Shown: positions 35,869 through 46,172 of the stretch, in pieces
Numbering within the stretch: position 1 is the first letter of the stretch
Layout of the letters: the number at the start of each line of letters is the position of its first letter
From: Sulfurisoma sp963709555
Lineage (GTDB): Bacteria; Pseudomonadota; Gammaproteobacteria; Burkholderiales; Rhodocyclaceae
Reading direction: 5' to 3'
DNA: 64,000 bases
Assembly: GCA_963709555.1 (NCBI GenBank)
Contig: CAVPWR010000008.1
Coordinates: forward strand, 124,001 to 188,000
The notes under the pieces: generated by a model
Seen by the model: the letters and a program-made list of their open reading frames with translations, nothing else
The model's database searches: none
What the model was told of the DNA's origin: nothing
Made by a program: the position numbers and the translations under genes

Positions 35869-36581
35869 GCGAAGACCAAAAAGTTTCCTTCGAGGAACTC
35901 AATGCCTTCATCGACGGCGAGCTGGATGCAGGCGCCTCGGCCCGCGTGCTGGCAGCGATCGATCTCGACGACCAGTTGAAGCGCGATGCCTGCGAGTTGC
36001 GCGCAATGCGTGACCAGGTGCGCCATGCCTACGAGCCGGGTCTCCTCGGGGATGTACGGGCGCCGCGCCGCTTTGCGACGGGTCGCTGGCCGCAGGCGCT
36101 GGCGGCAGGTCTGCTGCTGGCGATCGGTGCCGCCGTCGGCTGGCAGGGCCATGCCCTGCAGAGTCCGGAGTCGCAGGGCGTATGGCAGCGCATTGCCCAG
36201 GTCAAACCGCACGGCGATGCGCGCCGCCTGGTGCTGCATGTCGGCGACCCCGATCATGCGCGTTTCGAGAACACGCTGGAAGAAGTGCGCGACATGCTCA
36301 AGGCTGCGCATGCTCGCGGCCAGCGGATGGAACTGGAGATCCTCGCCAACGGGACCGGACTCAACCTGCTGCGCGTCAAGACCACGCCGGTGGCCGACAA
36401 GCTGGCCAGGCTGCAGGCCGAGTTCCCCGAACTGTCGCTGGTCGCCTGCGGCCAGGGCCTCAACCGCCTGCAGGGGCAGGGCGACGACATCCGCCTGGTT
36501 CCCGGCGTTGCCACCACCGATTCGGCGCTCGACGAGATCGTGCGCCGCATGGACCAGGGCTGGGCATACCTTCGCGTCTGA
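35865..36581 (+). CDS. Anti-sigma factor with periplasmic DsrE-like sensor domain
   Basis: A 238-residue membrane protein. Residues 1-65 form a short cytoplasmic anti-sigma domain (SFEELNAFIDGELDAGASARV) without the HxxxCxxC zinc motif; one TM helix lies at about 77-95 (ALAAGLLLAIGAAVGW); the remaining 140 residues are outside the cytoplasm and resemble a DsrE domain: RRLVLHVGDPDHARFENTL, LEILANGTGLNLLR, LSLVACGQGLN, GWAYLRV. This aligns end to end with the secreted DsrE-like protein encoded divergently. It should hold the sigma factor inactive until its outer domain senses a cue, perhaps thiol or sulfur chemistry at the lone cysteine or binding of the secreted paralogue. A large hairpin covers its stop codon. 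Confidence 0.8.
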   Translation: MSEDQKVSFEELNAFIDGELDAGASARVLAAIDLDDQLKRDACELRAMRDQVRHAYEPGLLGDVRAPRRFATGRWPQALAAGLLLAIGAAVGWQGHALQSPESQGVWQRIAQVKPHGDARRLVLHVGDPDHARFENTLEEVRDMLKAAHARGQRMELEILANGTGLNLLRVKTTPVADKLARLQAEFPELSLVACGQGLNRLQGQGDDIRLVPGVATTDSALDEIVRRMDQGWAYLRV

Positions 36582-36616
36582 AAGACGCGAAGGTATGCGC
36601 GGGCCGTTAGGCCCGC
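36564..36616 (+). terminator. Tandem hairpins at the end of the sigma/anti-sigma operon
   Basis: A perfect 16-bp stem (36564-36579 with 36583-36598, loop GAA) whose loop edge contains the anti-sigma stop codon, followed at once by a second stem GCGGGCC-GTTA-GGCCCGC (36599-36616). There is no T-run, so it is a probable 3'-end or bidirectional terminator between convergent genes rather than a classic one. Confidence 0.6.
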
Positions 36617-36624
36617 TTGGCCAC

Positions 36625-37719
36625 TTACTCCACCATTTTCCGAACTACGCCATTGAAATGCCCGATCCATTCGGGTGCGAACTGGTTGTCGCAGGCGTTG
36701 ATCTCGGCGATGGCGCGCAGCAGCGAGCGGCTGTGGCCGCGGTCGCTGTGCTTCTGCATCACGGCTTCGAAGGCGTCGACGATGGCGAGAATCTTGGCGC
36801 CGGGGACGATCGCGTCGCCCTTGATGCCGGCCGGATAGCCGCCGCCGTCGGGCATTTCGTGGTGCTGCGCCACCATCGCGGCGGCATCGGCCCAGCCCGC
36901 CATGCGTTCGAGCAGTCCGGCGGAATAGCCGGGATGGGTGTGCAGCGATTTCTTGTCGTCGTCGCTCAGTTTTCCCGGCTTGAGCCAGACGGCCTCCGGC
37001 AGCAGCATCATGCCGAGGTCGTGAAGATAGACGGCGGTCTCGAGCTGGGTCGCGTCAACCGGCGAGCCGGCGGCGGCATTGGTGTCGAGCGCAAGGCGCA
37101 ACAGGCGGGCGCTGCGACCCTTGAACTGCGGCGAGCGGGCCTCGAACTGCAGTGCCAGCGCGCGGAAGAACTTGAGGTCCTCGCTGGCGGCCTCCCGGCT
37201 GCGCGGCGCCGCCTTCTGCTTCACGGGCTTCGCCGATTGCGCCGGGCGGAAGCCGGTCACCGCTTCGATGACCGATACCGCGCGCGCATCGATGTCTTCG
37301 GCCGCCAATGTCGCCATGCCGTCGAGGCCGCCGACCAGTTCGAGCAGTTTGAGGTGGCCGAGGGGGCGGCCTGCGGCAAGCGCCTCGACGGCCAGTTCGA
37401 GGCGGTCGAGCGCGAGCAGCGTCACCTCGGCGAGCAGGTCGGTGAAGGCGATCTCGTCGTTGCGCAGCCGCGCCAGCAGGGTCTCGATGGGATGGGCGAT
37501 CAGCACGCCGACATCGACTTTGCACAGGGCCGAGTCGCCCTTGATGTTGTGCAGCGCGCGGAACAGGTCGGCGATCAGTGCCCGGTCGTGCGGCGAGCGC
37601 TTGAGCCGGGCGATGTCGCGCTCGATTTCCGGGGCCTTGTCGGTCAGGTTCTCGATGAACTCGGCGAGGCCATCGCGATCGGTGACGCGCGGGTTCAGCA
37701 GGGCGGAGAGGTCGGCCAT
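36625..37719 (-). CDS. Hpt domain plus HD-GYP domain protein
   Basis: A 364-residue cytoplasmic protein. The N-terminal part has a histidine-phosphotransfer-like helix with ALHNIKGDSAL (histidine near residue 57). The C-terminal part is an HD-GYP domain: YLHDLGMM with the HD pair at 233-234, THPGYSAGLLE, and HHEMPDGGGYPAG with GYP near 295. HD-GYP enzymes hydrolyse c-di-GMP using a di-iron or similar centre; some residues of the first ligand set appear reduced, so activity should not be assumed. The Hpt part suggests control by a phosphorelay. It is four bases downstream of glnS and likely in its operon. Confidence 0.82.
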   Translation of the reverse strand: MADLSALLNPRVTDRDGLAEFIENLTDKAPEIERDIARLKRSPHDRALIADLFRALHNIKGDSALCKVDVGVLIAHPIETLLARLRNDEIAFTDLLAEVTLLALDRLELAVEALAAGRPLGHLKLLELVGGLDGMATLAAEDIDARAVSVIEAVTGFRPAQSAKPVKQKAAPRSREAASEDLKFFRALALQFEARSPQFKGRSARLLRLALDTNAAAGSPVDATQLETAVYLHDLGMMLLPEAVWLKPGKLSDDDKKSLHTHPGYSAGLLERMAGWADAAAMVAQHHEMPDGGGYPAGIKGDAIVPGAKILAIVDAFEAVMQKHSDRGHSRSLLRAIAEINACDNQFAPEWIGHFNGVVRKMVE

Positions 37720-37722
37720 GGC

Positions 37723-39480
<1,758 letters not shown>

Positions 39481-39551
39481 GATGGAATCGCGCACTGCTT
39501 GGATGGCTCAATTCTACCGGCCTGCCGCTGATGGCGCGTAAAATCACGGCG

Positions 39552-39935
39552 ATGAATGGCTTGGCATTCCTTGCAATCGGTATCGGCGCCGTCCTCGGCG
39601 CGTGGCTGCGCTATGGCCTGGGACTGTGGCTCAATCCGCTGTTTTCCGCCGTGCCGCTGGGTACGCTGGCCGCGAACCTGGTGGGCGGTTACCTGGTGGG
39701 GGTGGCCGTCGCGGTATTCCATATCAACGTCGAGCTGCCGCCGGAACTGCGGCTGTTCTTCATCACCGGCTTCCTCGGAGCGTTGACCACCTTTTCGACC
39801 TTCTCGGCCGAGGTGGTGGCGCTGATCCGCACCGCCCAGTACGGCTGGGCCCTGGGCGCGGCCTCCCTGCATCTGTTCGGCTCGCTGCTGCTGACCGGTC
39901 TGGGCATCTTCACCGTCCTGCAGCTCGGCAAGTGA
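39552..39935 (+). CDS. crcB: CrcB/FluC fluoride channel
   Basis: A 127-residue four-helix membrane protein that exports fluoride as an antiparallel dimer. The signature GALTTFSTFS, GAVLGAWLRYGLG and GTLAANLVGGYLVG are present. The ATG at 39552 fits the family N-terminus; an in-frame ATG at 39531 would add seven residues. I looked for a fluoride riboswitch in the short glnS-crcB gap and saw no convincing one. The stop overlaps the hrpA start (GTGA). Confidence 0.92.
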   Translation: MNGLAFLAIGIGAVLGAWLRYGLGLWLNPLFSAVPLGTLAANLVGGYLVGVAVAVFHINVELPPELRLFFITGFLGALTTFSTFSAEVVALIRTAQYGWALGAASLHLFGSLLLTGLGIFTVLQLGK

Positions 39936-42900
39936 AATTCGATCCGGTGGCCCGGCTGGCGGGGCGACCCGCCATCACCTATGACGAGGCGCTGCCGGTC
40001 AACGTCCGTCGCGCCGAGATCGCCGCCGCCATCCAGGCGCACCAGGTCATCGTCGTCTGCGGCGAGACCGGTTCGGGCAAGACCACGCAGCTGCCGAAGA
40101 TCTGCCTCGAGCTCGGTCGCGGCAGCCACGGCCTGATCGGCCACACCCAGCCGCGGCGCATCGCCGCGCGCGCCACGGCCAGCCGCATCGCGCAGGAACT
40201 GAAGAGCGAGCTCGGCCGCTACGTCGGCTACAAGATCCGCTTCACCGACCGCACCACGCCCGACAGCTACATCAAGCTGATGACCGACGGCATCCTGCTG
40301 GCCGAGACGCAGACCGATCCGCTCTTGCGCCAGTACGACACCATCCTCATCGACGAGGCGCACGAGCGCAGCCTCAACATCGACTTCATGCTCGGCTACC
40401 TGCGGCAACTGCTGCCGAAGCGCCCGGACCTGAAAGTGATCGTGACCTCGGCGACGCTCGATGCGGAACGATTCTCGAAGCACTTCGGCTCGGTTGCAAC
40501 ACGGTGCCCGGTGATCGAGGTCTCGGGCCGGCTCTATCCGATCGAGACCCGCTACCGCCCCTTCGGCGAGGAATCGACGGCCCTCTCCCCCAGCCCCTCT
40601 CCCCGCGGGAGAGGGGGCGACCACGACCTCAACGAGGCCATCGTCGATGCGGTTTCGGAAGCCCATCGTGAAGGGCCGGGCGACGTACTGGTATTCCTGC
40701 CGGGCGAGCGCGAGATACGCGAGGCGGCCGAGGCGCTGCGCAAGCACCATCCGCCGGGGCTGCGAGATCCTGCCGCTGTTCGCGCGCCAGTCGGCGCAGG
40801 AACAGAGCCGCGTCTTCGCGCCGCACCAGGGTCGCCGCGTGGTGCTGGCGACCAACGTCGCCGAGACCTCGCTGACCGTGCCGGGCATCCGCTACGTCAT
40901 CGACTCGGGGGTGGCACGGGTCAAGCGCTACTCGCATCGCAACAAGGTGGAGCAGTTGCAGGTCGAGCCGGTGGCGCAGGCGGCGGCGAAGCAGCGCGCC
41001 GGCCGTTGCGGCCGCGTCTCTGCCGGCGTCTGCTTCCGCCTCTACGCGCGAGGACGACTTCAACAAGCGCGCGCCCTATACCGAGCCGGAGATCCTGCGC
41101 TCGTCGCTCGCCGGCGTGATCCTGCGCATGAAGTCGCTGCACCTGGGCGACGTCGAGGACTTCCCCTTCCTCGAATCGCCGCTGCCGCGCATGGTGACCG
41201 ACGGCTACCAGCTCCTTGCGGAGCTGGGCGCCATCGACGAGACCAGCGAAGGATCTGACGCCGACCGGCCGCGAGTTGGCCAAGCTGCCACTCGATCCGA
41301 AGATCGGCCGCATGATTCTCGCCGCACGGCAGGAAGGTTGCCTCGCCGAGATGGTGGTCATCGCGTCGGCACTGTCCGCGCAGGATCCGCGCGATCGGCC
41401 TGCGGATGCCGCCGCCGCGGCGGACCAGGCCCACGCCAAGTGGAAGGACGAGCGTTCCGAGTTCCTCTCCTACCTCAAGCTCTGGCATGCCGCCGACGAG
41501 ATCTGGAAGCACGAGAGCTCCAACAAGCAGCGCCAGTGGTGCCGGCAGAATTTCATTTCCTGGCTGCGGCTGCGCGAATGGCGCGACGTGCATGGGCAGT
41601 TGATGACGCTCTGCCACGAGCACTCGTGGAAGGAAAACCAGCAACCCGCCAGCTACGAAGCCGATCCACCGCGCGCTGCTGGCCGGCCTGCTCGGCCACC
41701 TCGGCCTCAAGCACGAGGCCGAGCCGCATTACCTCGGCGCCCGCGGCATCAAGTTCTTCATCCACCCCGGCTCCAGTCTGGTCAAGAAGGCCGGGCGCTG
41801 GATCGTCGCGGCCGAGCTGGTCGAGACCTCGCGGCTTTTCGCCCGTTGCATCGCGAAGATCGAGCCCGAATGGCTGGAGAGCGTCGGCGCCCACCTGGTC
41901 CGTCGCCACGTCTTCGAGCCGCACTGGGAGAAGGGCCCGGGGCAGGTGGTGGCGTGGGAGCGCGTCACGCTGCACGGCCTGATGCTGCATGCCAAGCGCC
42001 GCGTCCATTACGGGCCGATGGACCCGAAGCTCGCGCGCGAGATCCTGATCCGTTCGGCGCTGGTGCAGGGCGATGTCAACGAGGACTGGCTGAAGAAGTG
42101 GCGCTTCCTCCAGCACAACCGCAAGCTCGAGCGCGAGATCGAGCATCTCGAGCACAAGTCGCGCCGGCCCGACGTGCTGGTGGACGAGGAGCTGATCCAC
42201 GCCTTCTACGATGCCAAGGTACCCGATGGCATCGTCACGCTCGCCGCCTTCGACCACTGGCGGCGCGAGGCAGAAAAGACCGAGCCGAAGCTGCTGTTCC
42301 TCGAGCGTGACCAGCTGATGCGCCACGAGGCGGCCGGCATCACCACCGACGCCTTTCCTCCAGTGCTCGAACATCGCGGCCAGCAATGGCCGCTAGCCTA
42401 CAAGCACGATCCCGGCGCGGCCGACGACGGCGTGACACTGGCGCTGCCGCTGGCCGCGCTCAACCAGCTGCCGGCCGAGCGCTGCGAGTGGCTGGTGCCG
42501 GGGCTGCTCAAGGAAAAGGTCATCGCGCTGTTGAAGACGCTGCCGCAGAAGTATCGCCATCGCCTGCAGCCGCTCGACGGCTTCGCCGGAGACTTTTGCG
42601 AGGAGGTGCGTCCGCATGACGAACCCCTCGTGCGCGCACTCACCCGCGCCGTCGAGGAGAAGCTCGCCATGAAGTTGCCGCTCGACGCCTTCCGCCCCGG
42701 CGAACTGCGGCCGCACCTCTTGATGAACTTCCGCCTGCTCGACGAGCACGGCGGCACGCTGGCGCTGTCGCGCAACCTCGCCGAGCTGCGCGGGCTCTAT
42801 GGCGACCGCGTGGCGCAGGCTTTTACCCGGGCCGAAGTCAGGGCGCCGAGCGGGGAGACCCAAGCTGGCGAGCCATCGGACCAGATGAGCGGGCTGACCG

Positions 42901-43780
42901 GCTGGACCTTCGGCGAACTGCCCGAACTGCTCGAGGTAAAAGTCGGCGCTGGCGGGACGGCGGCAGCCGGATCCGCCGCTTACATGGGGACGGCGATCGG
43001 GTTTCCGGCGCTGGTCGATGAGGGCGAGTCGGTGGCGCTGCGCGCCTTCGACACCGAGGACAAGGCCCGCACGATGCACCGCAAGGGCCTGGCGCGGCTG
43101 TTCGCGCTGGCGCTGAAGGAACAGGTCAAGGCCATCGAGAAGCTGCCGGGCCTGCGCGACATGGCGCTGCAGTTCATGCCGCTCGGCTACCGAGAAGGAA
43201 CTGAAGGAGGCGCTGGTGGCGGCGACGCTGGAACGCACCTGCCTGATGCAGCCGCTGCCGGCGCAGGCGGCGGAGTTTGCCACGCGGCGCGAAGCGGCGC
43301 GCGGGCGCATCCTGCTGGTGGCGCAGGAGATCGCGCGGCTGATCGGCACCGTCCTCGTCGAACATGCGGCCCTGCAGAAGAAGCTCGCCGGCATGCAGAA
43401 GGCCTTTCCGCAGGCCTGCGCCGACATCGCGCGCACAGCTCGCCGAGCTGATGCGCAAGGGCTTCATCACTGCCACGCCCTTCGAGCGCCTGCAGCACTA
43501 TCCGCGCTATCTCAAGGCGGCCGGACTGCGCCTCGACAAGGCGCGGGCCGATGCCGCGCGCGATGCCCGGCTGATGGCCGACTGGCAGGCGCTGGCCAAG
43601 CCGTTCGAGCGCGAGCGGGCGCAGCAGGTCAAGACCGGCGTTCCTGATCCCTTCCACGATGAGTTCCGCTGGCTGCTCGAAGAATTGCGCGTCGCGCTGT
43701 TCGCGCAGGAACTGCGCACGCCGTCGCCGGTGTCGGTGAAGCGGCTGCAGAAGATGTGGGAAGGGCGCAGCCATGGTTAA
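39932..43780 (+). CDS. hrpA: ATP-dependent RNA helicase HrpA (six frameshifts in this sequence)
   Basis: A DEAH-box helicase of about 1280 residues, starting at a GTG overlapping the crcB stop. Walker A is GETGSGKTTQLPK, the DEAH box is LIDEAHERS, motif III SATLDAERF, and later TNVAETSLTVPGIRYVIDSG and QRAGRCGRV. The long HrpA-specific C-terminal half is present. Reading requires removing one base near 40760, 41050, 41250, 41665, 43190 and 43437; each time the next frame continues with family sequence. Such a pattern suggests sequence error rather than decay. Two repeats lie in frame: a palindromic SPSPRGRG segment (40581-40619) and a copy of the 24-bp element (42938-42961), both in surface-loop positions. 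Confidence 0.88.
40581..40619. repeat. Palindromic SPSPRGRG-type repeat inside hrpA
   Basis: A C/G-rich segment with a perfect 10-bp stem CCCCTCTCCC-CGC-GGGAGAGGGG (40594-40616), preceded by CCCTCTCCCCCAG. It codes LSPSPSPRGRGG in frame between two conserved helicase stretches. Similar CTCTCCC palindromes are widespread intergenic repeats in proteobacteria; finding one inside an ORF is less common. Confidence 0.75.
42938..42961 (-). repeat. Dispersed 24-bp element, copy 4 (inside hrpA)
   Basis: Plus strand AAAAGTCGGCGCTGG followed by CGGGACGGC, the reverse complement of the consensus. It codes KVGAGGTA between LPELLEV and YMGTAIGFPALVDEGE, where HrpA proteins usually have a short direct link, so it appears as an in-frame insertion. 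Confidence 0.75.
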
Positions 43781-44492
43781 CGTCGTCAAGGTCGTTGCGG
43801 CCTGTGGCAAGGCCGGCCGCGATCTTCTGCGCGGCGACATCCTGTGGCAGGCGCTATGGCCGCCGCTGCTGGCCTTCGCATTGTGGTCGGGGGTGGCAGT
43901 CTGGGCCTGGCAGCCGGCGAGCGCCTGGATCGTCGCCAATCTGCCCGACTGGTCATGGCTGGCCTGGATGGGGGCCTGGCTGGCGCACATCGCCCTGTTC
44001 TTCGTCTTCGCACCGCTGGTCTATGGCACGACGTTGCTGCTGCTGGCCACCTTCGCCCTGCCGCGGATGATGACCATCGTCGCGGCGCGCGACTACCCGC
44101 AGCTCACGCGCCACGGCGTCGATGCCGTGTGGGGCAGCCTGTGGAATACCCTGGCGACGGGCGCGGTGTTCGTGCTGGGCTGGATCGCGACGCTGCCGCT
44201 GCTGCTGATTCCCGGCGCGCTGCTGGTGCTGCCGCTGGCGTGGACCGCCTGGCTCAACCAGCGTACCTTTCGCTACGATGCGCTGGCGGAACACGCGACG
44301 GCCGCGGAACGCAGGCGAATCGTTGCACAACATGGCGGCGAAATGCGGCTGGCGGGACTGGTCACGGCACTGGCGCTGCATGTGCCAGTGGTCAATTTCA
44401 TCGTTCCGGCTTGGACGGCGCTGGTGTTCGTGCACCTGTGTCTCGGCCGGCTGCGCGAGCTGCGGCAGGAGGAAGGCGTATGGATAAGCTGA
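43773..44492 (+). CDS. EI24-domain (CysZ-like) membrane protein
   Basis: A 239-residue inner-membrane protein with about five hydrophobic segments and the EI24/CysZ-type layout: GRDLLRGDILWQALWPP, a long hydrophobic pair, LPLLLIPGALLVLPLAWTAW, and NQRTFRYDALAEHAT, which is typical of these betaproteobacterial proteins. CysZ imports sulfate, but other members have unknown roles, so no substrate is assigned. It overlaps the hrpA end by eight bases and the next gene by 13, indicating coupled translation. Confidence 0.8.
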   Translation: MVNVVKVVAACGKAGRDLLRGDILWQALWPPLLAFALWSGVAVWAWQPASAWIVANLPDWSWLAWMGAWLAHIALFFVFAPLVYGTTLLLLATFALPRMMTIVAARDYPQLTRHGVDAVWGSLWNTLATGAVFVLGWIATLPLLLIPGALLVLPLAWTAWLNQRTFRYDALAEHATAAERRRIVAQHGGEMRLAGLVTALALHVPVVNFIVPAWTALVFVHLCLGRLRELRQEEGVWIS

Positions 44493-45248
44493 GCGGCTGG
44501 GGCGCGATCATCATCGGCGACGAGATCATGCGCGGCAAACGCCAGGACAAGCATTTCAGCCGCGCGGTGGAGATCATGGCGGCACGCGGCCTGCACCTGG
44601 ACTGGGTGGAGTATCTGGGCGACGACCGGCTGCGGTTCGACGGATGCGCTGCGGCGGACGCTGGGCGGAAACGACGTGGTGTTCAGCTTCGGCGGCATCG
44701 GCGTCACCCCCGACGACCATACGCGCCAGGCAGCCGCCGCCGCCGCGGGCGTCGCGCTCGAACTCCATCCGGACGCCGAACGCGAAATCCGCGCACGCAT
44801 GGCCGAGATGAAGCAGGAGGTCACGCCGGCCCGGCTGGAGCTCGGCACTTTCCCCGTGGGCAGCCGCATCATCCCGAACCCATTCAACCGCATTCCGGGT
44901 TTTTCCTTTGCTCACCATCACTTCTTCCCCGGCTTCCCGCAGATGGCCTGGCCGATGCTCGAGTGGGTGCTGGATACGCATTACCGCGAGCACTTTTGCA
45001 GCGGGGTCGAGATCGAGTTGGCGCTGATCGTCTGGGATGGGCTGGAAGGGCAGTTGCTCGACCTGATGCGCCGCATCGAAAGCGAGTTCGCCGGCGTGAC
45101 GGTGTCCAGTCTGCCGTCTTTCGGCAGCGAGACGCTGCGGCGGCACATCGAGCTTGGCGTGCGCGGCGAGCCTGCGTTGGTCCAGTCAGCGTTCTCGGCC
45201 ATGCGCGCAGAACTCGTGCAGCGCGGCTGCGAACTCGGCGACAAGTAG
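44480..45248 (+). CDS. MoaB/CinA-like molybdopterin-binding (MoCF) domain protein, one frameshift
   Basis: About 255 residues when one base near 44642 is removed. It begins GAIIIGDEIMRGKRQDKHF, the usual start of MoCF domains in CinA-like proteins, and after the break continues TDALRRTLGGNDVVFSFGGIGVTPDDHTRQ, with the GGxGxTxDD nucleotide or pterin-binding motif. The C-terminal half (FPQMAWPMLEWVLDTHY, in parts) matches stand-alone proteins of this family rather than full CinA with its deamidase domain. The function is unclear; roles in NMN salvage or cofactor handling are known only for CinA. A terminator lies between it and the convergent phasin gene. Confidence 0.82.
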
Positions 45249-45260
45249 CGGGACACCCCA

Positions 45261-45299
45261 AAGAAAAAGCCCCGACCGGGGAGGAGATCCGGTCGGGGC
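45261..45299 (-). terminator. Rho-independent terminator after phaP
   Basis: An 11-bp perfect stem GCCCCGACCGG / CCGGTCGGGGC with a nine-base loop, followed on the minus strand by CTTTTTCTTT. It ends phasin transcription and may also stop transcripts arriving from the plus-strand gene. Confidence 0.85.
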
Positions 45300-45337
45300 A
45301 GTCCCGGCCGGGGCCGGGAAGGAGGAGCGGGTGAGGC

Positions 45338-45889
45338 TTAGGCCGCTTTCTTGGCCTTGGCCGAGCCGACGGCCTTGACGGTGGCGCTGGTCGCGGCAGC
45401 GACGTTGGCTTCGGTCATTTCGGCGACCTGCTTGGCGGCCTTGCTCATGCTGTCGTAGGCGGAGTTGGCGGCGGCGATCGCGGACTTGACGGCAGCGACG
45501 GCGACATCGGAACCGGCCGGGGCGTTCTTGGCGGCCTTGTCGAGCGCGGTCGACACGTTCTTGTTCAGTTCGGCGAACTGGCCTTCAAACACCTTGCCCA
45601 TTTCTTCCTGGGTCTGGGTGGTGATTTCATAGACGCTGCGCGAGTAAGCGACGGCCTTTTCCAGCGAGGGCTGGGCCAGGGAGGTCTGCATGCTCATCAG
45701 CTCCTGGATGTCCTTGGCGGTCATCAGGGCCTTGGCGTTGCCGACGGCATCCTCAAGCAGGACGCGGGCGGTGTTGAGGTTGAGGGCGGCGAGACGCTCG
45801 GCGCTGGCGAAGGCGGTATTGGCCATGGTCAGCAGGGTTTCGACATTGGCTTTGTTGGCGCTGCTCAGTTGCTCGGGGGTGGTGTACAT
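45338..45889 (-). CDS. phaP: Phasin (PHA granule surface protein)
   Basis: A 183-residue amphipathic, helix-rich protein that coats polyhydroxyalkanoate granules. It starts MYTTPEQLSSANKANVETLLTMANTAF, given here in family form in parts, and includes ERLAALNLNTARVLLEDA and a Lys/Ala-rich tail (KAVGSAKAKKAA), both common in betaproteobacterial phasins. The ATG at 45889 follows AGGAGAG; a slightly longer frame from 45910 lacks support. Upstream are a near-consensus promoter and two TGC/GCA-rich palindromic boxes that may bind PhaR. No PHA synthase gene is in the window. Confidence 0.92.
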   Translation of the reverse strand: MYTTPEQLSSANKANVETLLTMANTAFASAERLAALNLNTARVLLEDAVGNAKALMTAKDIQELMSMQTSLAQPSLEKAVAYSRSVYEITTQTQEEMGKVFEGQFAELNKNVSTALDKAAKNAPAGSDVAVAAVKSAIAAANSAYDSMSKAAKQVAEMTEANVAAATSATVKAVGSAKAKKAA

Positions 45890-45972
45890 GGTTCTCTCCT
45901 GAATGGTCAATTGGAATCGTTACCACTATTACGGTGGCGCGCCGGAGACTGTCGTGCTGACCACCGAAGCGC

Positions 45973-45992
45973 TTTGTTGCAGTGCATCACAA
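45973..45992. promoter_or_regulatory. Possible PhaR box downstream of the phaP -10
   Basis: TTTGTTGCAGTGCATCACAA, with TTGT/ACAA ends and TGC/GCA cores. It lies just after the predicted transcription start and has the same form as a second box at 46032. PhaR is known to bind TGC-rich sites near phasin genes; that it binds here is inferred. Confidence 0.5.
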
Positions 45993-45997
45993 TTTAA

Positions 45998-46025
45998 ATT
46001 ATAGGGATGAGAAACCGGAAGTCAA
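45998..46025 (-). promoter_or_regulatory. Sigma-70 promoter of phaP
   Basis: Minus strand TTGACT (46025-46020), 16 bases, TATAAT (46003-45998). This is the best vegetative promoter match in the window. It sits between two similar TTGT...ACAA boxes. Confidence 0.75.
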
Positions 46026-46031
46026 GAACTA

Positions 46032-46049
46032 TTTGTTGCGCCGCACAAG
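46032..46049. promoter_or_regulatory. Possible PhaR box upstream of the phaP -35
   Basis: TTTGTTGCGCCGCACAAG, near-palindromic, resembling the box at 45973. It abuts the -35 element, so binding at the two boxes would bracket the promoter. Confidence 0.5.
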
Positions 46050-46152
46050 ATTTTTGTGCTGCCATATAAATACATATTAAACAGCTGGTTATATGTGCAT
46101 TGAACCCGCAATGAAGGCGCTGTAGCTGCTCAAGTCGAGTGTGTTGCTGCGC

Positions 46153-46170
46153 TGCATCCGCAAGGATGCA
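46153..46170 (-). terminator. Small hairpin after lptA
   Basis: TGCATCC-GCAA-GGATGCA, a 7-bp perfect stem two bases after the lptA stop, without a T-run. A weak terminator or 3' stabiliser of the kds-lpt operon. Confidence 0.4.
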
Positions 46171-46172
46171 CG

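Noticed and set aside
35307..36581. Natural fusion of sigma factor and anti-sigma factor
   Set aside because: Region 4 of the sigma factor is read only after removing one base near 35745, after which the gene stops at a TGA overlapping the anti-sigma ATG; the fusion is a product of the indel.
39481..39551. Fluoride riboswitch upstream of crcB
   Set aside because: The gap is short and no pseudoknot-forming motif was visible.
39932..43780. hrpA as a decayed pseudogene
   Set aside because: All six breaks are one-base gains with family sequence resuming at once, no internal stops otherwise, and similar breaks hit essential-type genes nearby; sequence error is more likely.
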